Assembly (NCBI GenBank): GCA_965652545.1
Contig: CBFGWV010000001.1
Coordinates: forward strand, 26,443-90,442
Source: CBFGWV01 sp965652545
Lineage (GTDB): Bacteria; Pseudomonadota; Gammaproteobacteria; Competibacterales; Competibacteraceae
Direction of reading: 5' to 3'
DNA: 64,000 nucleotides
Shown one piece after another: positions 39,090 through 47,045 of the stretch; position 1 is the stretch's first letter, and each line of letters starts with the position of its first letter. Below the pieces are notes generated by a model. The model did not search any database. It had not been told where the DNA came from and saw only the letters and a program-made list of their open reading frames with translations. A program made the translations under genes and the position numbers.

Positions 39090-39099
39090 GCCCGGCCCC

Positions 39100-40002
39100 A
39101 TGCAGGTGGAGGCCGTGATCAACGCCGCGGCGGGCACCGTCCGACTCCAGCCCCAGCACGTGTTCCAAACCCGGCTTCAGGCGGCCCTGCAGGCCCAGGG
39201 GTGGGACTGCCGACCGCATTGGGTGGCCCCCGATGGGGTGGACGAGGCGGTTCGAGCGGCTGCCGGACGCGGGGCCGAGATGGTCCTGGTCGGCGGTGGC
39301 GACGGCACGCTCAATGCCGCGGCGAACGTGCTGGCCGGTTCGCCGGTGTCGGTGGGTGTTTTGCCCTTGGGTACGTTCAACCACCTCGCGCGGGATCTCG
39401 GTGTTCCCGCAGATCTCGAAGACGCCGTTGCCGCGCTGGCGGCAGGAGCGGACCGCTGGATCGACTTGGGCGAGGTCAATGGTCGCTATTTCGTCAACAA
39501 TTGTTCGTTGGGGCTGTATCCGGCAGCCGTACGCCGACGCAACCTGTTCCGCCAGCAACTGGGTCTGCCCAAGCCCGCTGCCATGGGTTACGCGCTGCTG
39601 GGTGCCTTGTGGCGGCTGCCCCGGTTGGCGATGACCATGACCATCGACGATGCACAACGGCCGCTGGATCTGCGGGCGCCATTTCTGTTCGTGGGCAACA
39701 ACCGATACCGCCTGGTCAACCCTGGATTGGGGCAGCGCGACTGTCTCGATGGCGGTGCGTTGCATGTGGCCTATGTGCGGCAGCGGCGATTGCTCGCACT
39801 CCTGCGGCTGTGCCTGGCCTCCGTCCTGGGGCATGCTCGGGAGTTGCCCGACCTTATCGAGCTCCAGTGTGCCCGCCTGCGTCTGGGGGGGCGGCCGCGA
39901 CGGTTGAAGATCGCCGTCGACGGGGAGGTGATCGGCGTCCACCTGCCCCTGACGGTGCAATTGCGTTCCCGCGCGCTGAAGGTGAGAGCCCCATGCGTTT
40001 GA
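39100..40002 (+). CDS. Diacylglycerol kinase-like lipid kinase (DAGK_cat)
   Basis: 300 residues with the DAGK/YegS/LCB5 catalytic core: AEMVLVGGGDGTLNAAANVL (nucleotide-binding GGGDGT) and VGVLPLGTFNHLARDLG. It also has IDLGEVNGRYFVNNCSLGL and the C-terminal beta-sandwich (LDLRAPFLFVGNNRYRL). It would phosphorylate diacylglycerol or a related lipid at the inner face of the membrane. I used ATG 39100. An in-frame upstream start at 38992 would run inside the preceding gene. The 3' end overlaps the next gene by 10 nt. Confidence 0.88.
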   Translation: MQVEAVINAAAGTVRLQPQHVFQTRLQAALQAQGWDCRPHWVAPDGVDEAVRAAAGRGAEMVLVGGGDGTLNAAANVLAGSPVSVGVLPLGTFNHLARDLGVPADLEDAVAALAAGADRWIDLGEVNGRYFVNNCSLGLYPAAVRRRNLFRQQLGLPKPAAMGYALLGALWRLPRLAMTMTIDDAQRPLDLRAPFLFVGNNRYRLVNPGLGQRDCLDGGALHVAYVRQRRLLALLRLCLASVLGHARELPDLIELQCARLRLGGRPRRLKIAVDGEVIGVHLPLTVQLRSRALKVRAPCV

Positions 40003-40775
40003 TCGCTCATGTTTCGGATCTGCATTTCGGGGCGCACCTGGACGAGCGTGTCGAAGGCCTGCTTGCTGCGCTGGAGCGGCTTGCGCCGCATCTGGTGGTG
40101 GTCAGTGGCGACTTGACCCAGCGCGCGCGTCGCGGGCAGTTCGACCAGGCGCGGGCATTTCTCGCCCGCAGCCCGGCTCCGGTCGTGTGCGTGCCGGGCA
40201 ATCACGACCTGCCGTTCCATCGCCCCATCGCGCGTGCGTTCTCGCCTTTGGGCCGCTACCGGGCGGCGCTCTCGTCGGTGGTCGCCGATCGCTTCGTCGA
40301 TGAGGAAATGGCGGTCTACGGGCTCAACAGTGCCCGTGCATGGCGATGGACCCGTGGGCGGCTGGGGCATGCGCAGATCCACGCGATGAGCAGTTGGTTC
40401 GATGCCCATCCTGCCCCGCATTGGCGAGCCGCCGTGATGCACCATCCGCTGCTCAATACCGGTGCCGAGCATCACGGTCTGGTGAGCAAGGCCGAGCGCC
40501 TGTTGGGCTTGGCGACCGATACGCGCCCGCACCTGGTCTTCGCCGGGCATCTGCATCATGCGCTGAGCGGCTACACCGGCACGGGGGAGCAGACGCTGGT
40601 CATCCAGGCCGGCACGGCGACCTCGCACCGGGGGCGGGGGTCGGTCAACAGCTTCAATGTGATTCGTCTGGGCGATCATGAACTGGCGCTGCAGGTGATG
40701 TGTTGGGGGGCTGGCGAGTTCGAGGCTGCGGAAGGGCAGACCTTTCGCAGGGAGGCAGGCGTTTGGACGGGGTAG
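39993..40775 (+). CDS. Calcineurin-like metallophosphoesterase
   Basis: A 260-residue metallophosphoesterase with all dimetal motifs: AHVSDLHFGAH, VVVSGDLTQRA, VCVPGNHDLPFH, AAVMHHPLLN and LVFAGHLHHALSG. It starts inside the lipid kinase gene (10 nt overlap), so translation is coupled. Proteins of this type act on cyclic nucleotides, Ap4A-like molecules or lipid headgroups. Pairing with a DAGK-like enzyme hints at lipid-linked phosphate turnover, which is speculative. Confidence 0.88.
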   Translation: MRLIAHVSDLHFGAHLDERVEGLLAALERLAPHLVVVSGDLTQRARRGQFDQARAFLARSPAPVVCVPGNHDLPFHRPIARAFSPLGRYRAALSSVVADRFVDEEMAVYGLNSARAWRWTRGRLGHAQIHAMSSWFDAHPAPHWRAAVMHHPLLNTGAEHHGLVSKAERLLGLATDTRPHLVFAGHLHHALSGYTGTGEQTLVIQAGTATSHRGRGSVNSFNVIRLGDHELALQVMCWGAGEFEAAEGQTFRREAGVWTG

Positions 40776-40871
40776 GGTGATAGCCTGTCGGTTCAGCGTT
40801 TTCTCGGAATCAGGTTCCATGTTTGACTGTTATCGCCGTCCCGTCGGGCCGCCGTGCGCCGGTGTCGCGCC

Positions 40872-41249
40872 ATGACGCCGTGCCCTGTGTCCCATGTGGA
40901 GTGGCGGGTGTCGGATCTTGTGCGTGCGCAGGCGTTGTTCGAGGGGTTGTTCGGCTGGCGGTTCGAGCGCTTCAGCGATCACTATGCGTTGTACACGCCC
41001 CAGGCCGGTGTCTGTGTGGGGTTGTTTGAAACCGCCGAGCGTTCATCCGGGGACTCGCCGATGATCCACGTGGCGGTTACGGGTCTGCATCAGGCCGTGG
41101 ATAAGGCGCTCGCCCTGGGTGCGCGTCTGGATGTGCCGGTGCGGACCATCGATGGCTACGGGCGCTATGCTCAGGTTCTGGATGCCGACGGCAACCGGGT
41201 CGGCCTGTTCGAAGCCCTGGGCGATACCCCAACGCCCTGGGCAACGTGA
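40872..41249 (+). CDS. VOC-family (glyoxalase/bleomycin resistance-like) protein
   Basis: 126 residues with one vicinal-oxygen-chelate module pair: VSHVEWRVSDLVRAQALFEGLFGWRF, MIHVAVTGLHQAVDKALALGA and YAQVLDADGNRVGLFEA. This reads as the betaalphabetabetabeta fold of small VOC proteins. GTG 40854 is an alternative start adding six residues. Function unknown. Such proteins span lyases, isomerases and binding proteins. Confidence 0.82.
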   Translation: MTPCPVSHVEWRVSDLVRAQALFEGLFGWRFERFSDHYALYTPQAGVCVGLFETAERSSGDSPMIHVAVTGLHQAVDKALALGARLDVPVRTIDGYGRYAQVLDADGNRVGLFEALGDTPTPWAT

Positions 41250-41285
41250 GTTTCGCTGGCGGCGGGTTCTGAGCCCAGACCACCG

Positions 41286-41397
41286 CCGTTTGGGTCGGGC
41301 GGGTAGTGTTCAGACGCGCTGTGAACACGTCCGTGTGAGCTCGACGGCAGCATCCATGCTGCCGACGGTCTGAACACCACCCGCCCGACCCAAACGG
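41286..41397. repeat. 112-bp MITE-like element with 30-bp terminal inverted repeats
   Basis: The left arm 41286-41315 (begins CCGTTTGGGTCGGGCGGG) and right arm 41368-41397 (ends CCCGCCCGACCCAAACGG) are inverted copies with 29 of 30 positions matching. Inside is another hairpin, CGGCAGCAT-CC-ATGCTGCCG. It carries no coding potential and lies in the gap between the VOC and DUF3047 genes. It looks like a miniature mobile repeat or a large structured RNA. No obvious target-site duplication is visible. Confidence 0.8.
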
Positions 41398-41489
41398 CTC
41401 ACCTCAAGGGGATGACAGATATGCGGTTGCATCCGCCCGCTTGCGCGGGGCGTAACTAAAGCACGACCCCGCCACCAAGTGCGAATGCC

Positions 41490-42212
41490 ATGACCAGCCG
41501 GAAGCACCATCCTCTGTGCTTGCCGACGTTGGGTTTGCTCCGATGGACACGACCCCACATGCTCTTGATCGTGTTGATGGCGCCGTTTGCGCCATTGCTG
41601 GCGCAGTCGGCCGCCCCGATGTTCACGCCGGCCGACATTGCGCAATGGCCGGACCGCAGTTTCGATGGCGATACCGCTTACACGCTAGTCGCCCATGACG
41701 GCGGTGAGGCGCTGGAGGCTGTGGCGGATGGCACGGCATCGGCCCGTTACCTTGAGCTCGACATCGATCTCGATGCGACGCCTTATCTGGAGTGGTCGTG
41801 GCGGGTCGATGGCTTGCCCACCGGCGAGGCCAGCGAGCGGTCGAAGGTGGGCGATGATTACGCCGCCCGTATCTATGTGGTTCGCGAAGGGCTGTTCGGC
41901 AAGCTGAGCGCACGAGCGCTCAACTATGTCTGGTCGCGCCGCGAGCCGATCGGCGCCAGCTGGCCGAATGCGTATACGGACCGGGCGGTGATGCGCGTGG
42001 TGGACAGTGGCGCTGACGGCTTGGGCACATGGAGGACGCATCGGCGCGATTTGCGGGCGGATTGGCTGGCTGCCTTTGGCGAGCCGCTCGATACGGTCCA
42101 TGGCATTGCGATCATGACTGACACCGACAACACCGGCAGCGACGCTCGCGCGTTGTATGGGGCGATCCGGCTCTTGCCGGCGACCGGTGAAGGAACGCCC
42201 GGCGAGCCGTGA
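41490..42212 (+). CDS. DUF3047 exported protein
   Basis: 240 residues with an N-terminal hydrophobic export segment (MLLIVLMAPFAPLLAQ, about 24-39). The mature part shows the DUF3047 pattern: PYLEWSWRVDGLP, SKVGDDYAARIYVVREGLFG, LNYVWSRREPIGASWPNAY and VHGIAIMTDTDNTGSDARALYG. These are secreted beta-sandwich proteins of unknown role. The final codons lie within the left direct repeat that flanks the restriction island. Confidence 0.88.
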   Translation: MTSRKHHPLCLPTLGLLRWTRPHMLLIVLMAPFAPLLAQSAAPMFTPADIAQWPDRSFDGDTAYTLVAHDGGEALEAVADGTASARYLELDIDLDATPYLEWSWRVDGLPTGEASERSKVGDDYAARIYVVREGLFGKLSARALNYVWSRREPIGASWPNAYTDRAVMRVVDSGADGLGTWRTHRRDLRADWLAAFGEPLDTVHGIAIMTDTDNTGSDARALYGAIRLLPATGEGTPGEP

Positions 42213-42216
42213 CGGT
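42183..42216 (+). repeat. Left flanking direct repeat of the RM island (34 bp)
   Basis: It matches 51628-51661 at 32 of 34 positions (core GTGAAGGAACGCCCGGCGAG identical) in the same orientation. It covers the last codons and stop of the DUF3047 gene. Two such copies bracket exactly the seven-gene restriction operon, the pattern left by insertion or recombination at a short target. Confidence 0.8.
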
Positions 42217-42289
42217 TGGGCATCGTGGCAATCCGTATCAGCGCTTTCACGGTAGGGGTTCTATCTGACGTTTGTACCTCATGCTGCGC

Positions 42290-43000
42290 TCATAGCAGCG
42301 CCGCTTCGAGGCGCTGCTTGCGTTGTTCCCAATCCGGCATGACCTGCCCCAGCAGCTTGAAAAAGCGTGCGTCGTGGTCGCGGTGCTTGGTGTGGCATAG
42401 CTCGTGGGTCACCACGTACTCGATGCAGGGACGGGGAGCGCGCACCAGGCTGACGTTCAAGGTCATGGTGCCGGCGCGCGAGAGGCTGCCCCAGCGGGAC
42501 TGCATTGCGCGCACGATCAGGCGGGGGGAATCGACGCCCTTGAAGTGGAGCACGCTGGCATCCAGCACTTCACTGAATACAGCCCGCGCGCGGTCGAGAT
42601 ACCAGCGGTGCAGCAGCGCTTTGACGCGGTCTGGATCAGCGTCACCGGGCAAGCAGACCAACAGTTTGCCGCGTGCGAGTTTCACGCCAGCCGTGTCGTC
42701 CGGCATCAGCTTCAGCCGGTATTGCCGGCCGAGGTACAGATGCGATTCGCCGCTGATGTACTGCCGCGCTGGGGTGCGGGGGCGGTAGCGCTCGAACTCT
42801 GCCAGTTGCCGGCTGATCCAGGCAGCTCGTTTCTGCACTCGTTCGGTGATCAAGGCCTCTGAGCAACCGACTGGTGCGCGCACCAGCACGCGGCTGTCGG
42901 GGTGCACCTCTATGGCCAAGGTTCGTCGCGATCCCAAGAAGCGTATCTCGTAACGAATGGTGTCGCGTCCGTAGGTCAGGGTACCGATCATGCTTTTCAC
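42290..43000 (-). CDS. YgjP-like zinc metallopeptidase domain protein (DUF45)
   Basis: 236 residues. The C-terminal half has the zinc motif YVVTHELCHTKHRDHDARFF (H199, E200, H203 and downstream H209), characteristic of the YgjP/WLM/SprT-like M48-related group. QSRWGSLSRAGTMTLNVSLV is the conserved preceding block. The GTG at 43000 overlaps the hsdR stop (GTGA), coupling translation. ATG 42991 is an alternative. Such genes recur at the 3' end of type I RM operons. Their role there is not established. Confidence 0.9.
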   Translation of the reverse strand: MKSMIGTLTYGRDTIRYEIRFLGSRRTLAIEVHPDSRVLVRAPVGCSEALITERVQKRAAWISRQLAEFERYRPRTPARQYISGESHLYLGRQYRLKLMPDDTAGVKLARGKLLVCLPGDADPDRVKALLHRWYLDRARAVFSEVLDASVLHFKGVDSPRLIVRAMQSRWGSLSRAGTMTLNVSLVRAPRPCIEYVVTHELCHTKHRDHDARFFKLLGQVMPDWEQRKQRLEAALL

Positions 43001-46000
43001 CCGGCCATCCGGTGGCGGGCGAGCTGCATGGTCTTCTCGATGATCTCGTCCATCTCGTCGGTGGAAAGTCCGATGCCCCGCGCACCCTTCACTTCGTCAT
43101 AGAGGTAATCGTCGATCTCGTTCATGGTGCGGCGCTGAGCGTCGAGGTCATCCCAGTAGCCGACCTTGCGATTGCGCCGGAAGATGTCCCACACCGCCAC
43201 GGCGGCCTCTGCAGCGGTTGTTTGGGCCTGTTCGGCGTCGCTCAGGTGGTTCGCCACAAAGGGTTGCAGCAGGCCATAGACGGCGGCTGCATCGGCGTCA
43301 CCGTTCAGCGCTGGGGGCAAGTCATCACCTTTGCGTAAGATCACGGCATCCTTGATCTCCGTGACGCGTTGCAGGTACTCCATATCGGACAGGCGTTTGG
43401 CACGGTAGTCGTCGATGGCCTGCTGGATCAGCTTGGAGAACTTCTCGTAGAAAGCCGGGTCCTGCTCCAGGCGTTCGTTGATGGCACGCTTGGTGGCGTG
43501 GGCGATCATGTCGGCCTTGGCACCCAGGTTCTTCTCGCCGCCTGCACCTTGCTCTTCGACCACTTTCTGGAATGCGGCTTCGTCGAAGATATTCACCGGC
43601 GCGTTCAACTGCACCACCTCCGAGGCTGAGATGTGCGTATCCAGCAGCTTCTGGATACGCGGCTCGAAATCGCGGTAGTCCACGGATTCCGCATACCGCA
43701 GCTTTACCGCTGCTTTTAGATTGACGAAGCGCTTCAGGTCGTTCTTGTAGGCCCGCAGTTTTTGTTCGGGCGTGTCGGTGATGAAGCGTTCGCTGGACAG
43801 CGCAATGGCCAGCGTCTTGGCGTAGGCCGACAGTCGCTCGTAGAAATCGGCGCGTAGAGAATCAAGGGCAAGCAGTTGCTCGAAGGCTTCCTCGTCCTGA
43901 CGGTTCTTCACTGTTTTGAACAGATCCCACAGCTCTGCGTGACGTTGCGGCAGTGCGCGGATTTCCTCATGGATCGAGCTAAGCGCGCCTTCGAGATCCG
44001 CCGCCTCGAAGCCTTCCAGCGCGCTGTAGGTGGCCAGCGCCTGATCCAGCTCGCCTAGCACACCTACGTAATCGATGACGTAGCCGAAGTCTTTGGCCTT
44101 GCTGCCGGAGTCGTCCTCGTACAGGCGATTCACCCGGGCAATGGCCTGCAGCAAAGTATGATCCTTCAGCCGACGGGTAAGGTAGAGCACTGTGTTGCGC
44201 GGCGCATCAAAGCCAGTCAGCAGCTTGTCCACCACGATGAGGATCTCAGGGTCGTCGCCGTTCTTGAACGCATTGATGATGCTCTTGTTGTAGTCCTCCT
44301 CAGAACCATAACGCTTCATCATGCGCTGCCAGAAGGCCACCACCGCGTCGGTGGATTCCTCAGCGTCGATCTCGTCGAAGCCTTCGCGCTCATCGGGCGG
44401 GGAGATGATCACCTCGCTGGTGACCGCGGCCAATTCGTCCAGAAACGCCTTGTAGCGCAGCGCCGCCGTCTTGTTGGGGGCCACCAGCTGCGCCTTGAAG
44501 CCGGTGCCCTGCCAGTTTTGGCGGTAATGCTCGCTGATGTCGAAGGCGCGCATGTAGATCACTTGCTCGGCCTTGTTCAGCATCTCGGCGCGGGCGTACT
44601 TCTTCTTCAGATCGGCCTTTTGCTGGTCGGTCAGCCCCTGAGTGTGGCGCTCGAACCAGATGTCGATGGCGGCCTGGTTTTGCTCCAGCTCCACCATGCG
44701 CCCTTCGTAGAGCAGCGGCACAATCGCGCCATCGGCCACCGCTTGGTCGATGGCGTAGGTGTGGATCACGCCGCCAAACTTTGCCACGTCGCTCTTCTCG
44801 CGGGTCAAGAGCGGGGTGCCCGTGAAACCGATGTAGCAGGCATTCGGGAACATCTGCCGCATGCGGGCCGAGTAACCACCCAACTGGGTGCGCTGGGTTT
44901 CGTCTACCAGTACGAAAATGTCGGGCGAGGTATCGCTGAATTTCTTATAGGCCAGCGCCTTGTCGAACTTGTGCACCAGGGTGGTGACGATATGCGCCTT
45001 GCCGTCGGACACTAACTCCACCAAGTGGCGGCCGCTCTCGGCGCGGTCGGGCGAGAGGCCGCAGGCGGCGAAGGTGTTGCCGAGCTGCTTGTCCAGATCC
45101 ACCCGGTCGGTCACCAGCACGATGCGCGGGTTGCGGATGGCCGGCTCAAGCGCCAGCGCGCGGGCCAGCATGACCATGGTCAGTGACTTGCCTGAGCCCT
45201 GGGTGTGCCAGACGATGCCGCCGCGACGCTTGCCGCTGTCGTCCGTCTGCTTGACCCGCGCGAGTACCTCGCGGATGGCGAACACTTGTTGGTAGCGCGC
45301 AATCTTGCGCACGCCGCCGTCGAACACCGTGAAGGCCCAAGCCATCTCCAGCAGGCGCTCGGGGCGGCACAGGGCGTAGAGCGCCCGATCCTGCCCGGTC
45401 ACCTGCCGGCCCAGCAAATACGGTGCAGCTTTCTCGCGCACACCCAGCTCGGCAAAGGCCAGATCGAACAGCGAGGCTTTAACCGACTCGGGCAGCGGGC
45501 GCTCCAGCAGCGGCGCCAAGTCTGCATCCGCCACATCCTCCTTCCACATCGACCAGAACTTGGACGGCGTGCCGGTGGTGGCGTACCGGGCCTCATTCTT
45601 ATTCACCGCCAGCACGGTCTGCACATAAGTGAACAGGCGTGGGATGTACTCGTCGCGCTGGTTGCGGATGGTCTGCGAGATGGCCTGCGTCACCTCGATC
45701 TTCGGCGCCTTGCACTCGATCACCGCGAAGGGGATGCCGTTGACGAACAGCACGATATCCGGCCGGCAGGTCTCGACGCTGCGCGTGCGCTCCACCGCGA
45801 ACTCGGCGGCTACGTGGTAGGTGTTGTTGGCCGGGTTACGCCAGTCCACATAATTAAGCGTGAAGCTCTTCAGATCGCCCTCTATGGACTGCTCCAGTGC
45901 TACGCCCAGCGTCAGCAGATCGTATACCGCCTCGTTGGTCTTGAGCAGGCCGTCGTACTTCACGTTCTTCAACCGCTGGATCGCGCTTTGGATGTTCTCT

Positions 46001-46212
46001 TCACTGAAGAGGTAGCTGCCGCCCTTGTGCTGGATGCGGTTCAGCTTCTTCAGCTGCTCGCGTAGGACCGCTTCCAGCAACACATTGCTGGCACGGCCAG
46101 CCCGAGCGGCCAGTGCCTCGGCGGGTGCCAGGTATTGGTAGCCCAGGTTGACTAGCACTTGTATGGCGGGGATCTGGGAGACGTACTTCTCATCGAAGCG
46201 GAAGGTGTCCAT
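42997..46212 (-). CDS. hsdR: Type I restriction endonuclease subunit R
   Basis: 1071 residues. The N-terminal PD-(D/E)xK nuclease has RPDIVLFVNGIPFAVIECKAPK. The SF2 translocase shows Walker A WHTQGSGKSLTMVMLAR, DExx box FVLVDETQRTQLGG, motif III IGFTGTPLL and motif VI-like ARVNRLYEDDSG. A helical C-terminus (about 800-1071) should contact the methylase. It pumps DNA past the HsdM2S complex and cuts at a distance. ATG 46212 shares one base with the HAD stop (TGATG). GTG 46215 is also in frame. Confidence 0.96.
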   Translation of the reverse strand: MDTFRFDEKYVSQIPAIQVLVNLGYQYLAPAEALAARAGRASNVLLEAVLREQLKKLNRIQHKGGSYLFSEENIQSAIQRLKNVKYDGLLKTNEAVYDLLTLGVALEQSIEGDLKSFTLNYVDWRNPANNTYHVAAEFAVERTRSVETCRPDIVLFVNGIPFAVIECKAPKIEVTQAISQTIRNQRDEYIPRLFTYVQTVLAVNKNEARYATTGTPSKFWSMWKEDVADADLAPLLERPLPESVKASLFDLAFAELGVREKAAPYLLGRQVTGQDRALYALCRPERLLEMAWAFTVFDGGVRKIARYQQVFAIREVLARVKQTDDSGKRRGGIVWHTQGSGKSLTMVMLARALALEPAIRNPRIVLVTDRVDLDKQLGNTFAACGLSPDRAESGRHLVELVSDGKAHIVTTLVHKFDKALAYKKFSDTSPDIFVLVDETQRTQLGGYSARMRQMFPNACYIGFTGTPLLTREKSDVAKFGGVIHTYAIDQAVADGAIVPLLYEGRMVELEQNQAAIDIWFERHTQGLTDQQKADLKKKYARAEMLNKAEQVIYMRAFDISEHYRQNWQGTGFKAQLVAPNKTAALRYKAFLDELAAVTSEVIISPPDEREGFDEIDAEESTDAVVAFWQRMMKRYGSEEDYNKSIINAFKNGDDPEILIVVDKLLTGFDAPRNTVLYLTRRLKDHTLLQAIARVNRLYEDDSGSKAKDFGYVIDYVGVLGELDQALATYSALEGFEAADLEGALSSIHEEIRALPQRHAELWDLFKTVKNRQDEEAFEQLLALDSLRADFYERLSAYAKTLAIALSSERFITDTPEQKLRAYKNDLKRFVNLKAAVKLRYAESVDYRDFEPRIQKLLDTHISASEVVQLNAPVNIFDEAAFQKVVEEQGAGGEKNLGAKADMIAHATKRAINERLEQDPAFYEKFSKLIQQAIDDYRAKRLSDMEYLQRVTEIKDAVILRKGDDLPPALNGDADAAAVYGLLQPFVANHLSDAEQAQTTAAEAAVAVWDIFRRNRKVGYWDDLDAQRRTMNEIDDYLYDEVKGARGIGLSTDEMDEIIEKTMQLARHRMAG

Positions 46213-47045
46213 CACGAAGCCACCCTGATACGAGCAGCGGCTTCTACCTTGTCGATGATTGCCTTAACGCAGCTGTCGATGGGACTTCCTTCCTGGAAAT
46301 CGGCGGGGGCTGATAACGTGGCCCGGCCGTCATTGATGAGCTGTTCTGCAGGCTTCTTGGCGCCCCGCTTATTCGGGTTGTAGACCGCGATTGAATGGCC
46401 ACCCTGATCTTTTACCAGCCTCATGCACGGGATGTCGGTTTCACCATCCCCGATAAAAATCATGTTCTCGAAAGGAACCGGCCGTTGATCCTTTGGCACG
46501 AACGTGTTGATGACCGAATTATCGTAAACGTCCAGGCTGCCCTTGTTGATGCGGAACAGGTACTGAGTTTTTGTGGTGTAGTTCATTGCCAGGGCAGGCC
46601 AGCAGGCTACACCGTTGTGATCGAACATGAAGCCTGAGGCGTAGACTTTTTTGAACTCCTTGTAGATCGGTGTGCCTTCGACCATTTCGCGGATTCCGGA
46701 TGAGATGACGAAGTGCTCAAGCCGAACGCCCTTGCTCCTGGCATAAGCGTTGACCCGCTTGAACCAACCCTCTACTCCCGGAAACAACGTAATGTTCTTC
46801 CCGAAATTTTTGAAGTCCGATTTGTGTACCCTGATGTCCGCCTTATCTGCCTCCCGCAGCATCGCCCACATATAGGCGAGGATCTGATCCATCTCATGTT
46901 GTTTTGCCAAGCTGTTGACGAACGTCCAGAAGGCCTTCGACAGCATGTTCAAGGCAGGGATAAAGTCATACTCTTGCATGTTCCCTGGGGCGAGTGTGCC
47001 ATCGAAGTCGTAGGCAATTGCCATGGGGATGAGCTTCCTAGACAT
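46212..47045 (-). CDS. HAD-superfamily phosphatase embedded in the RM operon
   Basis: 277 residues of Rossmann-like HAD fold: motif I AYDFDGTLAP (D13 nucleophile, D15), motif II VISSG (S115/S116), probable motif III Lys in YTTKTQ (K159), motif IV FIGDGETDIPCM (D200, D204). Residues 25-85 form a helical cap (C1 type). ATG 47024 is an alternative start. It sits between hsdS and hsdR, overlapping hsdS by 8 nt and hsdR by one. Substrate unknown. Nucleotide or phosphoprotein hydrolysis are options. Lower GC than its neighbours. Confidence 0.9.
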   Translation of the reverse strand: MSRKLIPMAIAYDFDGTLAPGNMQEYDFIPALNMLSKAFWTFVNSLAKQHEMDQILAYMWAMLREADKADIRVHKSDFKNFGKNITLFPGVEGWFKRVNAYARSKGVRLEHFVISSGIREMVEGTPIYKEFKKVYASGFMFDHNGVACWPALAMNYTTKTQYLFRINKGSLDVYDNSVINTFVPKDQRPVPFENMIFIGDGETDIPCMRLVKDQGGHSIAVYNPNKRGAKKPAEQLINDGRATLSAPADFQEGSPIDSCVKAIIDKVEAAARIRVAS

